This document shows, piece after piece, positions 38,352 through 47,267 of a stretch of 64,000 nt of DNA. Origin of the DNA: Halomonas sp. ALS9 (GTDB lineage Bacteria > Pseudomonadota > Gammaproteobacteria > Pseudomonadales > Halomonadaceae); the NCBI RefSeq assembly GCF_001651035.1, contig NZ_LXRG01000098.1, positions 1-64,000 on the forward strand, given 5' to 3'. Both the position numbers and the translations under genes were made by a program. Position 1 is the stretch's first letter. Each line of letters opens with the position of its first letter. The notes beneath the pieces were generated by a model, which was given only the letters and a program-made list of their open reading frames with translations, was not told the DNA's origin and made no database searches.

Positions 38352-39837
38352 TGAGCGCAATGTCCCAGCTCTCCAACGTCATACCCAACCGCAAATCGAG
38401 CTGGGTCTGTGCGTTGAGATAAGCGATTAGAGTGTTAAGGCTGGCATATTGAGCATTCCGCAAATCTGCCTCCTGGCTTAATACTTGAAAGTTACTGGAG
38501 CGACCAACTGAAAGCTTCTCACGCTCTAGCGCCAGCGCTCTCCGCGAGAGCTCTGCCGCGCGCTGCGCAAGCTGGTATTGACGCCATTGAGCATCCAGGC
38601 TTCGAACGGCATCATCGATGTCCCGTGCGAGCGCTTGCTCGGTTTCAGTGAGGCGTAACGCTTGATCGAGAACGTTCACTCGTGCTTGTACCTCGTCGCG
38701 GCGCTGGCCTGCATCGCCGATGGGGATCTCCATTTGCACTCCTGCGTAAGCATCCCAGCGCCGATCACTAGCATAGTCACTATTATCAAATCGATTTTGC
38801 AACTGGCTAGCGCCACCCACCAGTGAGATATCCCATAAACGTTGGTTGTGTGCTAATTCCGCTTGAATATCAACCTGTTCCCGTGCGATCAGTTGAGTTA
38901 AATACTCAGGCTGGTGCTCTTTAGCTATGCGTTGGGCTTCTTCTGAATCAAGGTTTACCTGCTGCGCTGTGAGCGGATCACTGGCCTGGAGCTCTGTATT
39001 GATATCAAGACCGAGCAGGTGCAGCAATTCTAAACGGCGTGCTTCACGCTGGTTAATCGCTTCATCTACCTCTAATTCCCTGTTCGCCATATCGGCCTGT
39101 GTTTGCAGGATGTCAAACTCTGCCATCTGTCCTGCCGCAATTAGCGCTTCATTCACCTCGGCTAGTTGTTGTGAACGAGCAAGTGCTTCCTTGGCAATAA
39201 TTAATTGTTCCTGTGCGCGCAGCAACTCACGGTAGGAAAGCACGATTTGCGTTACCACTTGCGAGACAACGGACTGTAATCCCAAGAGGTGCACTTGTTC
39301 ACTTAGACGTGCAAGACGCAGAGGGGCGGTCGCCACATCCTTGCCAGCATCACGCAAGAGTGGTTGAACGACCGCGAGTGTTACTCCACGGCTATGACGG
39401 CTTCCCACTTCTCCACTTTGATTTAGGGCTTCCGTCCAGGAAAGGCTAAAGCGTGTACCCAGCGACCCGCTGATTGATACTGTGGGAGACACTTCTCCAA
39501 GCTTTTCATGGTCATCATCACGCTGAGTGGCGAGATAACGCCCCTGAATGCTCAATTGAGGATCAAACTGATCCTCCGCCACTATCAAATCGAAACGCTG
39601 AGAAATACGCTGCAGATAGGCGCTGCGGATAGTGCGATTCTGTTGAAGCCCTAGGGCTACTGCTTCTGTCAATGTCAGCTCTAGTATCTCGCTGGCAGGT
39701 AGCTTAGGTATAGTTGCTGTAGTATTCATTACGGGTGTTGATGGCAGTAAAACTTCATCTGTCCATGCTCCAGCGGAAAGACTAAACATCATCAACATTG
39801 CTGTGGCCGCTTTCAGGTATCGTGATTCATTCAGCAC
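38341..39837 (-). CDS. TolC-family outer-membrane efflux protein
   Basis: 498 residues; GTG 39837 is chosen because GGAGG stands six bases upstream and a signal peptide (LKAATAMLMMFSLSAGAW) follows. It overlaps the permease stop by 11 bases. Two outer-membrane efflux (OEP) repeats with long heptad-like helices are seen; the second ends in SVGRSSNFQVLSQEADLRNA, a typical OEP segment. It provides the trimeric outer-membrane channel of the tripartite exporter. Confidence 0.85.
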   Translation of the reverse strand: MLNESRYLKAATAMLMMFSLSAGAWTDEVLLPSTPVMNTTATIPKLPASEILELTLTEAVALGLQQNRTIRSAYLQRISQRFDLIVAEDQFDPQLSIQGRYLATQRDDDHEKLGEVSPTVSISGSLGTRFSLSWTEALNQSGEVGSRHSRGVTLAVVQPLLRDAGKDVATAPLRLARLSEQVHLLGLQSVVSQVVTQIVLSYRELLRAQEQLIIAKEALARSQQLAEVNEALIAAGQMAEFDILQTQADMANRELEVDEAINQREARRLELLHLLGLDINTELQASDPLTAQQVNLDSEEAQRIAKEHQPEYLTQLIAREQVDIQAELAHNQRLWDISLVGGASQLQNRFDNSDYASDRRWDAYAGVQMEIPIGDAGQRRDEVQARVNVLDQALRLTETEQALARDIDDAVRSLDAQWRQYQLAQRAAELSRRALALEREKLSVGRSSNFQVLSQEADLRNAQYASLNTLIAYLNAQTQLDLRLGMTLESWDIALNDG

Positions 39838-41026
39838 GCAGTGCCTCCGCTGGCTGAAGTTTAGAAGCTGATATTGCTGGGTATAATCCAAAAAAAATCC
39901 CCGTTAAAAGAGAGCAGCCTACACCTAACGGTAACGCTATTATCGATAAGGTAAATTCCCAACCGGAAAAGTGTGTAAATGAGAAAGCAATCGCAACGCC
40001 AAGCACTGCACCGACTACTGCGCCAACAATCGATAAATTGACTGCTTCCAGAAGAAATAGTGTTCGGATATCACGCTGGCGAGCGCCTAATGCCATACGG
40101 ATGCCAATCTCTCGTTTACGTTCAGTCACGCTCATTAGCATGACGTTCATGACCCCTACGCCGCCCACTAACAATGAGATACCTCCTAGCGCAGCGAGCA
40201 GGTAAGAAAACGTGCTGGCTTGGTGCCTTAAACCATCTAACAGCTGCTGCGGTATCTGTATATCAACCTCTCTGCCATTAAAAATTTTAGACAAATAGTT
40301 ATGCAGCACCTTGGCTAAGTCAGGTAAATCAGCTTCATCTGCCTTAATGATAATACCGGTGATTTCTGGGGCAGGGCGCAGACGTCTCATTCCTTCGATG
40401 GGGATGAGTATTGACTCATCCAGCACGATGGGGATCAAGGGAGTAGCAGGCAAACTCTCCGCAATTCCGATGACATTAAACAGGTAATTATCAATCCGTA
40501 TTAAATCACCTACTCTTAGAGGATTACCTAAAGAACCTAAATCCTCGGCTACTCGGGCACCAACCACCGCAAACGTTTCTTTATGGTCATACCGGGAGAG
40601 ATCGCGACCAGCATTAAATTGAAGCCCGATGGCATCAGCCAAACCTTGGGTTGTTCCAACAAGGCTGGCATCGGTATTTTGTCCATTATGGCTTAGCTGT
40701 GCGGAATGCAAAGTGATAGGTGCAATCTGACTGATGCCCGGTACTGCTTCACGTAGTGCCTGGGAGTCAAGCGTTAATGGCAAAGGCTGGCGATTCTGGT
40801 GTGAGTAGGGAAAACCGACGACTAGTATATCTGTTCCCATATTTTTGAAAATGCGAACGGCTTCATCGGCGGCATTTCCACCGATGGTGAGTAACGCAAT
40901 GATTGATGAGCTCCCCACGATAATACCGAGGAGCGCTAAAATAGAGCGTCGCTTTGACAGGTTTAGATTGTCGATAGATTCGCTGAATATCTGAGTAACT
41001 TTGATATGACTACTTGCCTTATACAT
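39827..41026 (-). CDS. MacB-like ABC transporter permease
   Basis: 399 residues. One N-terminal membrane helix (ILALLGIIVGSSSIIALL), a large periplasmic MacB-PCD domain of about 220 residues, and three C-terminal helices of the FtsX type starting near LLAALGGISLLVGGVG. The segment TERKREIGIRMALGARQRDI is the standard FtsX coupling region. The ATPase is a separate gene, unlike fused Escherichia MacB. MacB-type machines push substrates from the periplasm through TolC, not across the inner membrane. Start overlaps the ATPase stop by eight bases. Confidence 0.88.
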   Translation of the reverse strand: MYKASSHIKVTQIFSESIDNLNLSKRRSILALLGIIVGSSSIIALLTIGGNAADEAVRIFKNMGTDILVVGFPYSHQNRQPLPLTLDSQALREAVPGISQIAPITLHSAQLSHNGQNTDASLVGTTQGLADAIGLQFNAGRDLSRYDHKETFAVVGARVAEDLGSLGNPLRVGDLIRIDNYLFNVIGIAESLPATPLIPIVLDESILIPIEGMRRLRPAPEITGIIIKADEADLPDLAKVLHNYLSKIFNGREVDIQIPQQLLDGLRHQASTFSYLLAALGGISLLVGGVGVMNVMLMSVTERKREIGIRMALGARQRDIRTLFLLEAVNLSIVGAVVGAVLGVAIAFSFTHFSGWEFTLSIIALPLGVGCSLLTGIFFGLYPAISASKLQPAEALRAE

Positions 41027-41774
41027 GTTTGTCGTCTCTGGCTACGGCGACTTCGTGCATTTTTCCTTGGCGGATTTCTAGCTTTCTATCAAAGCGATTG
41101 GCCATGGCTATATCGTGTGTCACTACGATAAGTGTGACTGACTGTTCTCGATTTAAGGCAAGCAAAATGTCTAGTATTTCGGTAGCAGTTTGGCTATCAA
41201 GGTTTCCCGTTGGTTCATCGGCAAGTATCAAGCTGGGGTTGCCGACCAATGCTCGGGCAATGGCTACGCGTTGGCACTGTCCGCCTGAAAGCTCACTGGG
41301 CAGATGTGTAACGCGATCCTCCAAACCCACTTGCTTGAGATGATCCAAAGCATGCTGACGCGCTTTGTTGCGAGAAAAGCCGCGGTAGGAGAGCGGCAAT
41401 GCCACATTATCTAAAGCGGTTAGGCGTGATAGTAAATTAAAAGACTGAAAGACAAAGCCGATTTCCTGATTGCGGATTGATGCCAATACATCTGAGCTCA
41501 CTGAGCACATATCGTAACCAACAAAATGGAATTCGCCAGCTTCAGGGCGGCTGAGAAGGCCAAGAATATTGAGCAACGTACTCTTTCCGGATCCCGAGCT
41601 TCCAACAATGGCGCATGACTGGCCACGCATTATATCAAGGGTAATTCCCTTCAATACGCAAAGCTCTTGCTCCCCTGTTTGATGACTATAGGTGATGCCA
41701 TCCAAAGAAATGATCACCGGTTTATCTCGTCTCATATATTTTTCAACGGCATCAACTGGTTCTGATGGCTTCAC
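41019..41774 (-). CDS. MacB/LolD-type ABC transporter ATPase
   Basis: 251 residues from GTG 41774 with GGAAG upstream. Walker A GSSGSGKST, Q-loop region FVFQSFNLLSRLTALDNV, signature LSGGQCQRVAIARALV, Walker B LILADEPTGNLD and switch His in VTHD are all intact. The FNLL segment is typical of the LolD/MacB/FtsE group. It powers the permease encoded next in the operon. A 233-base gap separates it from the small exported protein gene upstream. Confidence 0.9.
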   Translation of the reverse strand: MKPSEPVDAVEKYMRRDKPVIISLDGITYSHQTGEQELCVLKGITLDIMRGQSCAIVGSSGSGKSTLLNILGLLSRPEAGEFHFVGYDMCSVSSDVLASIRNQEIGFVFQSFNLLSRLTALDNVALPLSYRGFSRNKARQHALDHLKQVGLEDRVTHLPSELSGGQCQRVAIARALVGNPSLILADEPTGNLDSQTATEILDILLALNREQSVTLIVVTHDIAMANRFDRKLEIRQGKMHEVAVARDDKHV

Positions 41775-42007
41775 ATTGCTTCCATATTTACTGTAGCTTA
41801 TCCACTTCAGTATAAATATACAGAATATATGGTTTTAATGGAGTCATAATTGCTGAAGAAGGTGTGAAAAGGTTGCCAGTTATAAGGCTTGGTGGTCTTC
41901 AATATAAAAAATAAGTGGAATGTAAGGACTTATTCCATTTGAATGTCTGGCTGCACAGGAAAAGGCTCTGCAAATTGAAGCATAAGCAGAGCCCTTTGGT
42001 TTTTAGC

Positions 42008-42457
42008 TTACCTCATCGTGAAATCAATATCCCAAGAGTGGTCATTGAAATTCGTGCGAGTAATATTGGCTTGGCATCTGGCTCCTCCGCTGGAACGTGC
42101 CCGCTTGCTCCACGTAGGAGGCATTGAACCTACTCCTGGAACATAGGCAGTGTAAAACTCGCAACTTTTGCTTCCCATACGATAGCGCACAGCCGCCATG
42201 TTGATGGTAGGAGAGAGTGTGTTGGTGACAGTATATTCGTCTAAACCACCCGGCTCTACTTCGCTAGCAGGCTTAGGGCTAGCGTATGCATAGGTTAGCG
42301 ATTCATTTTGGCTAATTATGGTATATTCTGCATCGAGCTCACTGCTCGCTCCCAAATGTTTGAAAGTAATATTAACAGGCGGCCCAGCATAGGCTGTTAC
42401 AGATATTGCCAATAAGCCTGCTGAAAGTAGAGCTAGCGTAATTTTGCGTATTTTCAT
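42008..42457 (-). CDS. Small Sec-exported protein with two cysteines
   Basis: 149 residues from ATG 42457 with GAGGGAAG upstream. Signal peptide MKIRKITLALLSAGLLAISV, cleavage likely after Ala24 (TAYA/GPP). The mature part is beta-rich with Cys99 and Cys128 and ends DIDFTMR. No family recognised. It lies directly upstream of the exporter operon on the same strand, so it may be a substrate, a precursor or a periplasmic accessory of that machine; inference from position. Confidence 0.65.
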   Translation of the reverse strand: MKIRKITLALLSAGLLAISVTAYAGPPVNITFKHLGASSELDAEYTIISQNESLTYAYASPKPASEVEPGGLDEYTVTNTLSPTINMAAVRYRMGSKSCEFYTAYVPGVGSMPPTWSKRARSSGGARCQANITRTNFNDHSWDIDFTMR

Positions 42458-42679
42458 GATCTATCTTCCCTCAATAAAATAATGGTTTTTCACTATATAG
42501 TGACCCCGTTTTAAAACAAAATATGACATTGCTACATCATTGCCACAACAGTTATTAATCCATTGGAAGATAATTGCTTTGGTTATGATATAACTCCGTT
42601 GTCGAATAGCCTCCTTAGTGCACATGGTCGAGACATATCATTAAGGATTTAATTGTCTCGCCTTTGCTATTGTCTCTGG

Positions 42680-43465
42680 TCAACTAACCGATGAGTTAGC
42701 AAAGCGTTTGCCAAGGTTGGCGAAGTCTTCACTCGATATCAGTATTTCAAAAATATCTTCAGGTGCCCCTTTGCCTTCGGCGCGGTGGGTCATAAAGTTG
42801 AAGTCCATCTCAATCAGGTGCTCAAGGCGTGGGGCATAGAAGTCGGGGTATTGCGCCTGCATGATAGGGGGCAGCTCGTTGTAATTACCCAGCACTTCTT
42901 TGAAGAATTCGGTCATCTTGCCGGTTTGTTCATACTCCAATTTACCTCGAGCAACAACCGCCTGTTTCCATGCAGTTTCTTGTGCACGTCCTTCTAGCCA
43001 AGCCGCACGTCGCTCATTGGCCGTAAACATGCCGCTATCGTCATAAATAACCAATGCTAGTTGATCTTGAGATAGGCCGCTAAAAGGGTTGCTGCCTCTG
43101 CCATTAACAAAGGAGGTGGCTTGTTTTGCTCGCTCCAGGAGCTCTGGGTTATCGGTGTTGGGCACTTCTGCGTCATATCGTGCTCGGTTGTTATGATAGC
43201 CTTGTCCGGTAATCTGGCTGAGTAGCGTATCGGCTTTTTGTCCTAGTGCTTTACGATCCATGCTGGCATCACGCTCTTCAGCACGTAGGGCGCTGTCGCT
43301 TAATTGCTGAGCCAATGTGGAAAGTTGGCTTGTTGGCTTCGATGAGCCAGAAGTAGGCGCTGTGTTTCCTCCCTGTTCGATGCCATTGGTTGATATGTCC
43401 TGAGTGCGGTTGCCAGACGTCGTTTGCGACGTCGCTGGGGTGGATGAACCAATACCGATTGCCAT
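42680..43465 (-). CDS. Unrecognised 261-residue protein, duplicate copy A
   Basis: ATG 43465 with AAGGAGG before it. Residues 1-50 are Ser/Thr/Gly/Gln-rich and probably disordered (MAIGIGSSTPATSQTTSGN); residues 50 onward are helical. Conserved blocks shared with copy B include NPFSGLSQDQL, YDDSGMFTANERRAAW, and FYAPRLEHLIEMDFNFMTHR. No signal peptide, membrane helix or known catalytic motif. Very similar over its full length to the product of 43885-44667. A type-III-like or disordered export signal at the N-terminus is possible but unproven. Confidence 0.65.
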   Translation of the reverse strand: MAIGIGSSTPATSQTTSGNRTQDISTNGIEQGGNTAPTSGSSKPTSQLSTLAQQLSDSALRAEERDASMDRKALGQKADTLLSQITGQGYHNNRARYDAEVPNTDNPELLERAKQATSFVNGRGSNPFSGLSQDQLALVIYDDSGMFTANERRAAWLEGRAQETAWKQAVVARGKLEYEQTGKMTEFFKEVLGNYNELPPIMQAQYPDFYAPRLEHLIEMDFNFMTHRAEGKGAPEDIFEILISSEDFANLGKRFANSSVS

Positions 43466-43884
43466 TGCGATACCTCCTTGTGGCTTTGCTTAATAGCCAT
43501 TACGTGTGTAGATGCACTATGTAGAAGCCCACTGTGCTTATTAATGATTATAGTTACTATCGGCAGCTTAACCCAAAAAGTTAAGAAGATTTTGTAGTTT
43601 TATGTAAATTTTCTTATTAAGTGTCTATGCATAAGATTTTTCCGTAGGGATAGTGGTGTAAGTCAATGAATTAAATTAAATTTATGCCTGATTTTATTTT
43701 GCGTAGGCACTTAACAGGCGGGATAAGTCTAGAGCTGAAACGATGCCCGAAAGCTAAGGTCTGTCATTGCAAGTGGCTTTTTGCGTTACTTACTCCACTC
43801 ATAGCGCATCAAATCAATTTCGATAATGCGCTGCACTCGTTACTTTTTTATCGTTCTAGCCAATTAAACCTCAATTATCTCTTT

Positions 43885-44667
43885 TCAACTAACCGTTGAG
43901 TTAGCAAAGCGTTTGCCAAGGTTAGCGAAGTCTTCACTTGACATCAGTATGTCAAAAATATCTTCAGGGGCCCCTTTGCCTTCGGCGCGGTGGGTCATAA
44001 AGTTGAAGTCCATCTCGATCAGGTGCTCAAGGCGTGGGGCATAGAAGTCGGGGTATTGTGCCTGCATGATGGGGGGCTGATCGTTGTAATTCCCCAGCAC
44101 TTCTTTAAAAAACTCGGTCATCTTGCCGGTTTGGCTGTATTCCAATTTGCCACGGGCTACGACAGCCTGTCTCCATACTTGATCTTGAGCATATTCTTCT
44201 TTCCAAGCGGCTTTTCGCTCATTGGCCGTAAACGTGCCGCTATCATCATAAATAATCAGTGTCAGTTGATCTTGCGATAGGCCGCTAAAGGGGTTGCTGC
44301 CTTTGCCATTCACAAATGAGGTGGCTTGTTTTGCTCTTTCCAGTAGTTCGGGATCATCGGTGTCAGGTACTTCAGCATCATATTTTGCCCGATGAAGATG
44401 AAAGTCCCGAACGATTGGCTGGAGCAGTGCATCAGCTTTTTGCCCTAACGCTTTACGATCCATGCTGGTATCACGCTCCTCGGCACGCTGGGCGCTGTCG
44501 CTTAACTGCTGAGCCAACGTGGAAAGTTGGCTTGATGGCTTCGATGAACCAGAAGTAGGCGCTGTATTGTCGCCTTGTGCAGTGCCTTTGGCTGATACGT
44601 CCTGGGTGCGGTTACCAGACGTCGTTTGTGACGCCGATGGAGTAGGTGAACCAATACCAATTGTCAT
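43885..44667 (-). CDS. Unrecognised 260-residue protein, duplicate copy B
   Basis: ATG 44667 with AAGGAGG before it, matching copy A in leader and start. The protein begins MTIGIGSPTPSASQTTSGN and ends RFANSTVS. Differences from copy A cluster in residues 80-95 (before the YDAEVP block) and in the ERKAAWKEEYAQDQVW stretch; the C-terminal 90 residues are almost unchanged. Two intact copies with diverging middle parts suggest selection to keep both, perhaps with different partners. Function unknown. Confidence 0.65.
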   Translation of the reverse strand: MTIGIGSPTPSASQTTSGNRTQDVSAKGTAQGDNTAPTSGSSKPSSQLSTLAQQLSDSAQRAEERDTSMDRKALGQKADALLQPIVRDFHLHRAKYDAEVPDTDDPELLERAKQATSFVNGKGSNPFSGLSQDQLTLIIYDDSGTFTANERKAAWKEEYAQDQVWRQAVVARGKLEYSQTGKMTEFFKEVLGNYNDQPPIMQAQYPDFYAPRLEHLIEMDFNFMTHRAEGKGAPEDIFDILMSSEDFANLGKRFANSTVS

Positions 44668-44937
44668 TGCGATACCTCCTTGTGACTTTGCTTAACAGCG
44701 ATTACTACGTTTGTAGAAGTCCTAGGTATTTCTTAATGATAATAGTTAATATCGGCAGCTTGCTCCAAAATGTTAAGTAAATATTGTATGTTTATGTAAG
44801 CATTCTTATTAATACGCAGAAATAGCGTAGCCACGGGTGATTTCGTCATTAGTCGAAGAGGGCTTGAGATGTACAGAACCCTCGACCATCATCAATGCCC
44901 AATAAAACGACAACCACGTAGGGCGACAACCGCTGCG

Positions 44938-45663
44938 ATGACGACACCCCCTGCTACCTTGATTGTGGTCGATGATGATCCGGAAATTTGTGAACTGCTC
45001 GCGGACTACCTGGGGCGGCACGGCTACCGGGTATTTACCGCGGAGGGTGCAGAAGCGCTGCATGTTCTGCGCGCTGAACATGCCCCTGACTTGCTGATTG
45101 TCGATCTAATGCTGCCTGGTGACGACGGCTTTACCATCTGCCGCGATGTTAGAAAGCACAGCGATGTGCCGATTATTATGCTGACCGCCAGCGCCGATGA
45201 GACCGACCGTATTCTTGGCCTTGAGTTAGGCGCTGATGATTATCTAGGCAAGCCGTTTAATCCCCGTGAACTGCTGGCGCGTATTAAAGCGGTGCTGCGG
45301 CGTACCCGCAGTGCGCCGCCTGAACTGCCCGCCGGGCAGGCGCGTTGGGTCAGTTTTGGTAATTGGCAGCTCGACCGCATGACCCGCGAGCTGATTGACC
45401 TGCAGGGCGAGCGTGCCGCACTTTCGGGGGCTGACTTTCAGTTACTGCAGGTGTTTTTAGCGCACCCCGCCAAGGTGCTCACCCGGGACGATCTCTATGC
45501 ACTTACCCGAGGGCGTGATGCGCCGCCGCTCGATCGCTCCATTGATGTTCACGTTTGTCGCCTGCGACAACGGTTGGGTGAAGACGCCCAGCACTCGCAG
45601 CTGATTCGCACGGTGCGCGGGGCGGGCTACGTATTAACCGCCCAGGTAGACGCATTAACGTGA
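44938..45663 (+). CDS. gltR: OmpR-family response regulator (GltR-like)
   Basis: 241 residues from ATG 44938. Receiver domain with acidic pocket VVDDDPE, phospho-acceptor Asp56 in LLIVDLMLPGDDG, and switch Lys in LGKPFNP. C-terminal winged helix from about residue 135. Adjacent to a histidine kinase and a Pseudomonas-like glucose ABC operon, matching the GltR/GtrS arrangement that controls glucose uptake. It likely activates the gts genes when the kinase senses a sugar acid; that role is carried over from Pseudomonas. Confidence 0.88.
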   Translation: MTTPPATLIVVDDDPEICELLADYLGRHGYRVFTAEGAEALHVLRAEHAPDLLIVDLMLPGDDGFTICRDVRKHSDVPIIMLTASADETDRILGLELGADDYLGKPFNPRELLARIKAVLRRTRSAPPELPAGQARWVSFGNWQLDRMTRELIDLQGERAALSGADFQLLQVFLAHPAKVLTRDDLYALTRGRDAPPLDRSIDVHVCRLRQRLGEDAQHSQLIRTVRGAGYVLTAQVDALT

Positions 45664-47156
45664 AGCCCATGAAGTGGGCAAATACCCGGCGCCGCTTATC
45701 CCGCTGGCTACCGGCTTCGCTGCGCGGACGCTTTGTGATCATTATGATCGCTGGGGTATTGGTCGCCCAAGGTGCCAGCTACGCGATCTGGACATCCCAG
45801 GTGCGCTCCAGCCATTTGGCCCAGCTGGATGAGCTGTCCACCAATATGGCGTTTAGCATCGCCTCCACTATGAAGTTTTTCCGCTCTCTGCCTGTGGATT
45901 ACCGCCATATCGTGCTCGATCAACTGCGCAATATGGGCGGCACGCGGTTTTTTGTTAGCGTCAACGAACGCAGACTCGCCATCGACGATATCGGCTCGGG
46001 GCCAGAAAAACAGGTGGTGGTCAATAATGTGCGTTCGGTGCTTACCCAGCAGCTCAATATCGATGATGTGATTGTTGAGTTCTCCCGCCCGGAAAACCTG
46101 CGCGTTCTCAATAACGAAGTGCTGCTTTACGACTTGCCGCCCCGCTGGGGGCAGCACAGCCTGCTGATGGAGCCGCTCTCGCCGCCGATATTAGTGGTTC
46201 AACTAGAGCTTGCCCCAGATACCTGGCTTTACGTTGCCACACTGCTGGGCGTCCCGGATATCTTCAGCGGCTATCGTTGGCTCTCTGAAGAGCGCTTGCT
46301 GGTCGGCCTGCTGGTGCTGCTCAGCGTGCTGGCGCTCTCGTTTTTGGGCATCTCCAGCGTCACCCGACCGCTGGCGCGGCTTTCACGGGCAGCGCATCAG
46401 TTGGGCGATGACTTGGATATGCCGCCGCTAAAAGAGAGCGGCCCCAAAGAGGTCGCCGCCACTGCAGCGGCGTTTAATCGAATGCAGCGGCGCATTCGCG
46501 AGCAGATAGAGGAGCGTGAGCGGCTGTTTTCGGCGATTTCCCATGACTTGAAAACGCCGTTAACCCGTATGCGGCTGCGCGCTGAAATGCTCGATGATGA
46601 CTACCAGCGGGAGCGCTTTTGCGCTTCGCTGGATGAGTTGGATAGCTTGGTAAAGGGCGCCTTGGCTTCAGTAAAAGGCTTGGATCTGCACGAAGAGCCA
46701 GCTCCCGTCTCGCTGGCGTCACTGCTTGAGGAATTGGGGGAAGAACTTAGCCTGCAGGGTGGGCAAGTGACTATTGAGAAAAACTGCCCTCCATTAGCAC
46801 CACTGATCGCCAAGCCGATGGCACTCAAACGCTGCTTGGCCAATTTGCTAGAAAACGCGGTGTTCTATGGCAAGCAGGCCGATGTAGCGCTAATTGACCG
46901 GGGTAGCGCGGTCACACTGCATATTCGTGATCATGGCCCCGGCATTCCCGAAGAGCAGCTAGGGCGGGTGTTTTCGCCCTTTGTTCGTCTGGAGCCCTCA
47001 CGCAGCCGTCATACCGGCGGCAGCGGCCTGGGATTGGGCATTGCCCGGCATATTGCGCGTGCTCACGGCGGTGACATTACGCTCGCCAACCATGCCGATG
47101 CGGGGCTAGTGGTAACGCTGACACTGCCCCGCCAGGAAACTATTACAGGTTTGTAA
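45660..47156 (+). CDS. gtrS: Sensor histidine kinase (GtrS-like)
   Basis: 498 residues; start GTG 45660 overlaps the regulator stop (GTGA). First membrane helix about 24-43, periplasmic sensor to about 215, second helix about 219-240 (LLVGLLVLLSVLALSFLG), HAMP, then the kinase core. H-box His295 in FSAISHDLKTP, N-box LANLLENAVFYG, G-boxes DHGPGIPE and GGSGLGLGIARH. Pairs with the preceding regulator. The ligand in Pseudomonas GtrS is a ketogluconate; whether the same holds here is not shown by sequence. Confidence 0.88.
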   Translation: MKPMKWANTRRRLSRWLPASLRGRFVIIMIAGVLVAQGASYAIWTSQVRSSHLAQLDELSTNMAFSIASTMKFFRSLPVDYRHIVLDQLRNMGGTRFFVSVNERRLAIDDIGSGPEKQVVVNNVRSVLTQQLNIDDVIVEFSRPENLRVLNNEVLLYDLPPRWGQHSLLMEPLSPPILVVQLELAPDTWLYVATLLGVPDIFSGYRWLSEERLLVGLLVLLSVLALSFLGISSVTRPLARLSRAAHQLGDDLDMPPLKESGPKEVAATAAAFNRMQRRIREQIEERERLFSAISHDLKTPLTRMRLRAEMLDDDYQRERFCASLDELDSLVKGALASVKGLDLHEEPAPVSLASLLEELGEELSLQGGQVTIEKNCPPLAPLIAKPMALKRCLANLLENAVFYGKQADVALIDRGSAVTLHIRDHGPGIPEEQLGRVFSPFVRLEPSRSRHTGGSGLGLGIARHIARAHGGDITLANHADAGLVVTLTLPRQETITGL

Positions 47157-47267
47157 TAAAACCCCAACACTATGCAGTACTCGGTAACTCACGTTGACGC
47201 TCGCCTTGGCGTAACCTCTTGGTTGTCGCACGTCCGAGAGGACAATAACAATATAAGGAGTGACTCC

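Larger units (their letters stand above)
42680..44813 (-). repeat. Tandem duplication of gene plus promoter
   Basis: Two copies, about 42680-43620 and 43885-44813, share the coding sequence, the GGAGGTATCGCA leader and upstream A+T-rich sequence as far as CTTATTAA. The 264-base spacer (43621-43884) shows no gene that I would support. Confidence 0.75.
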
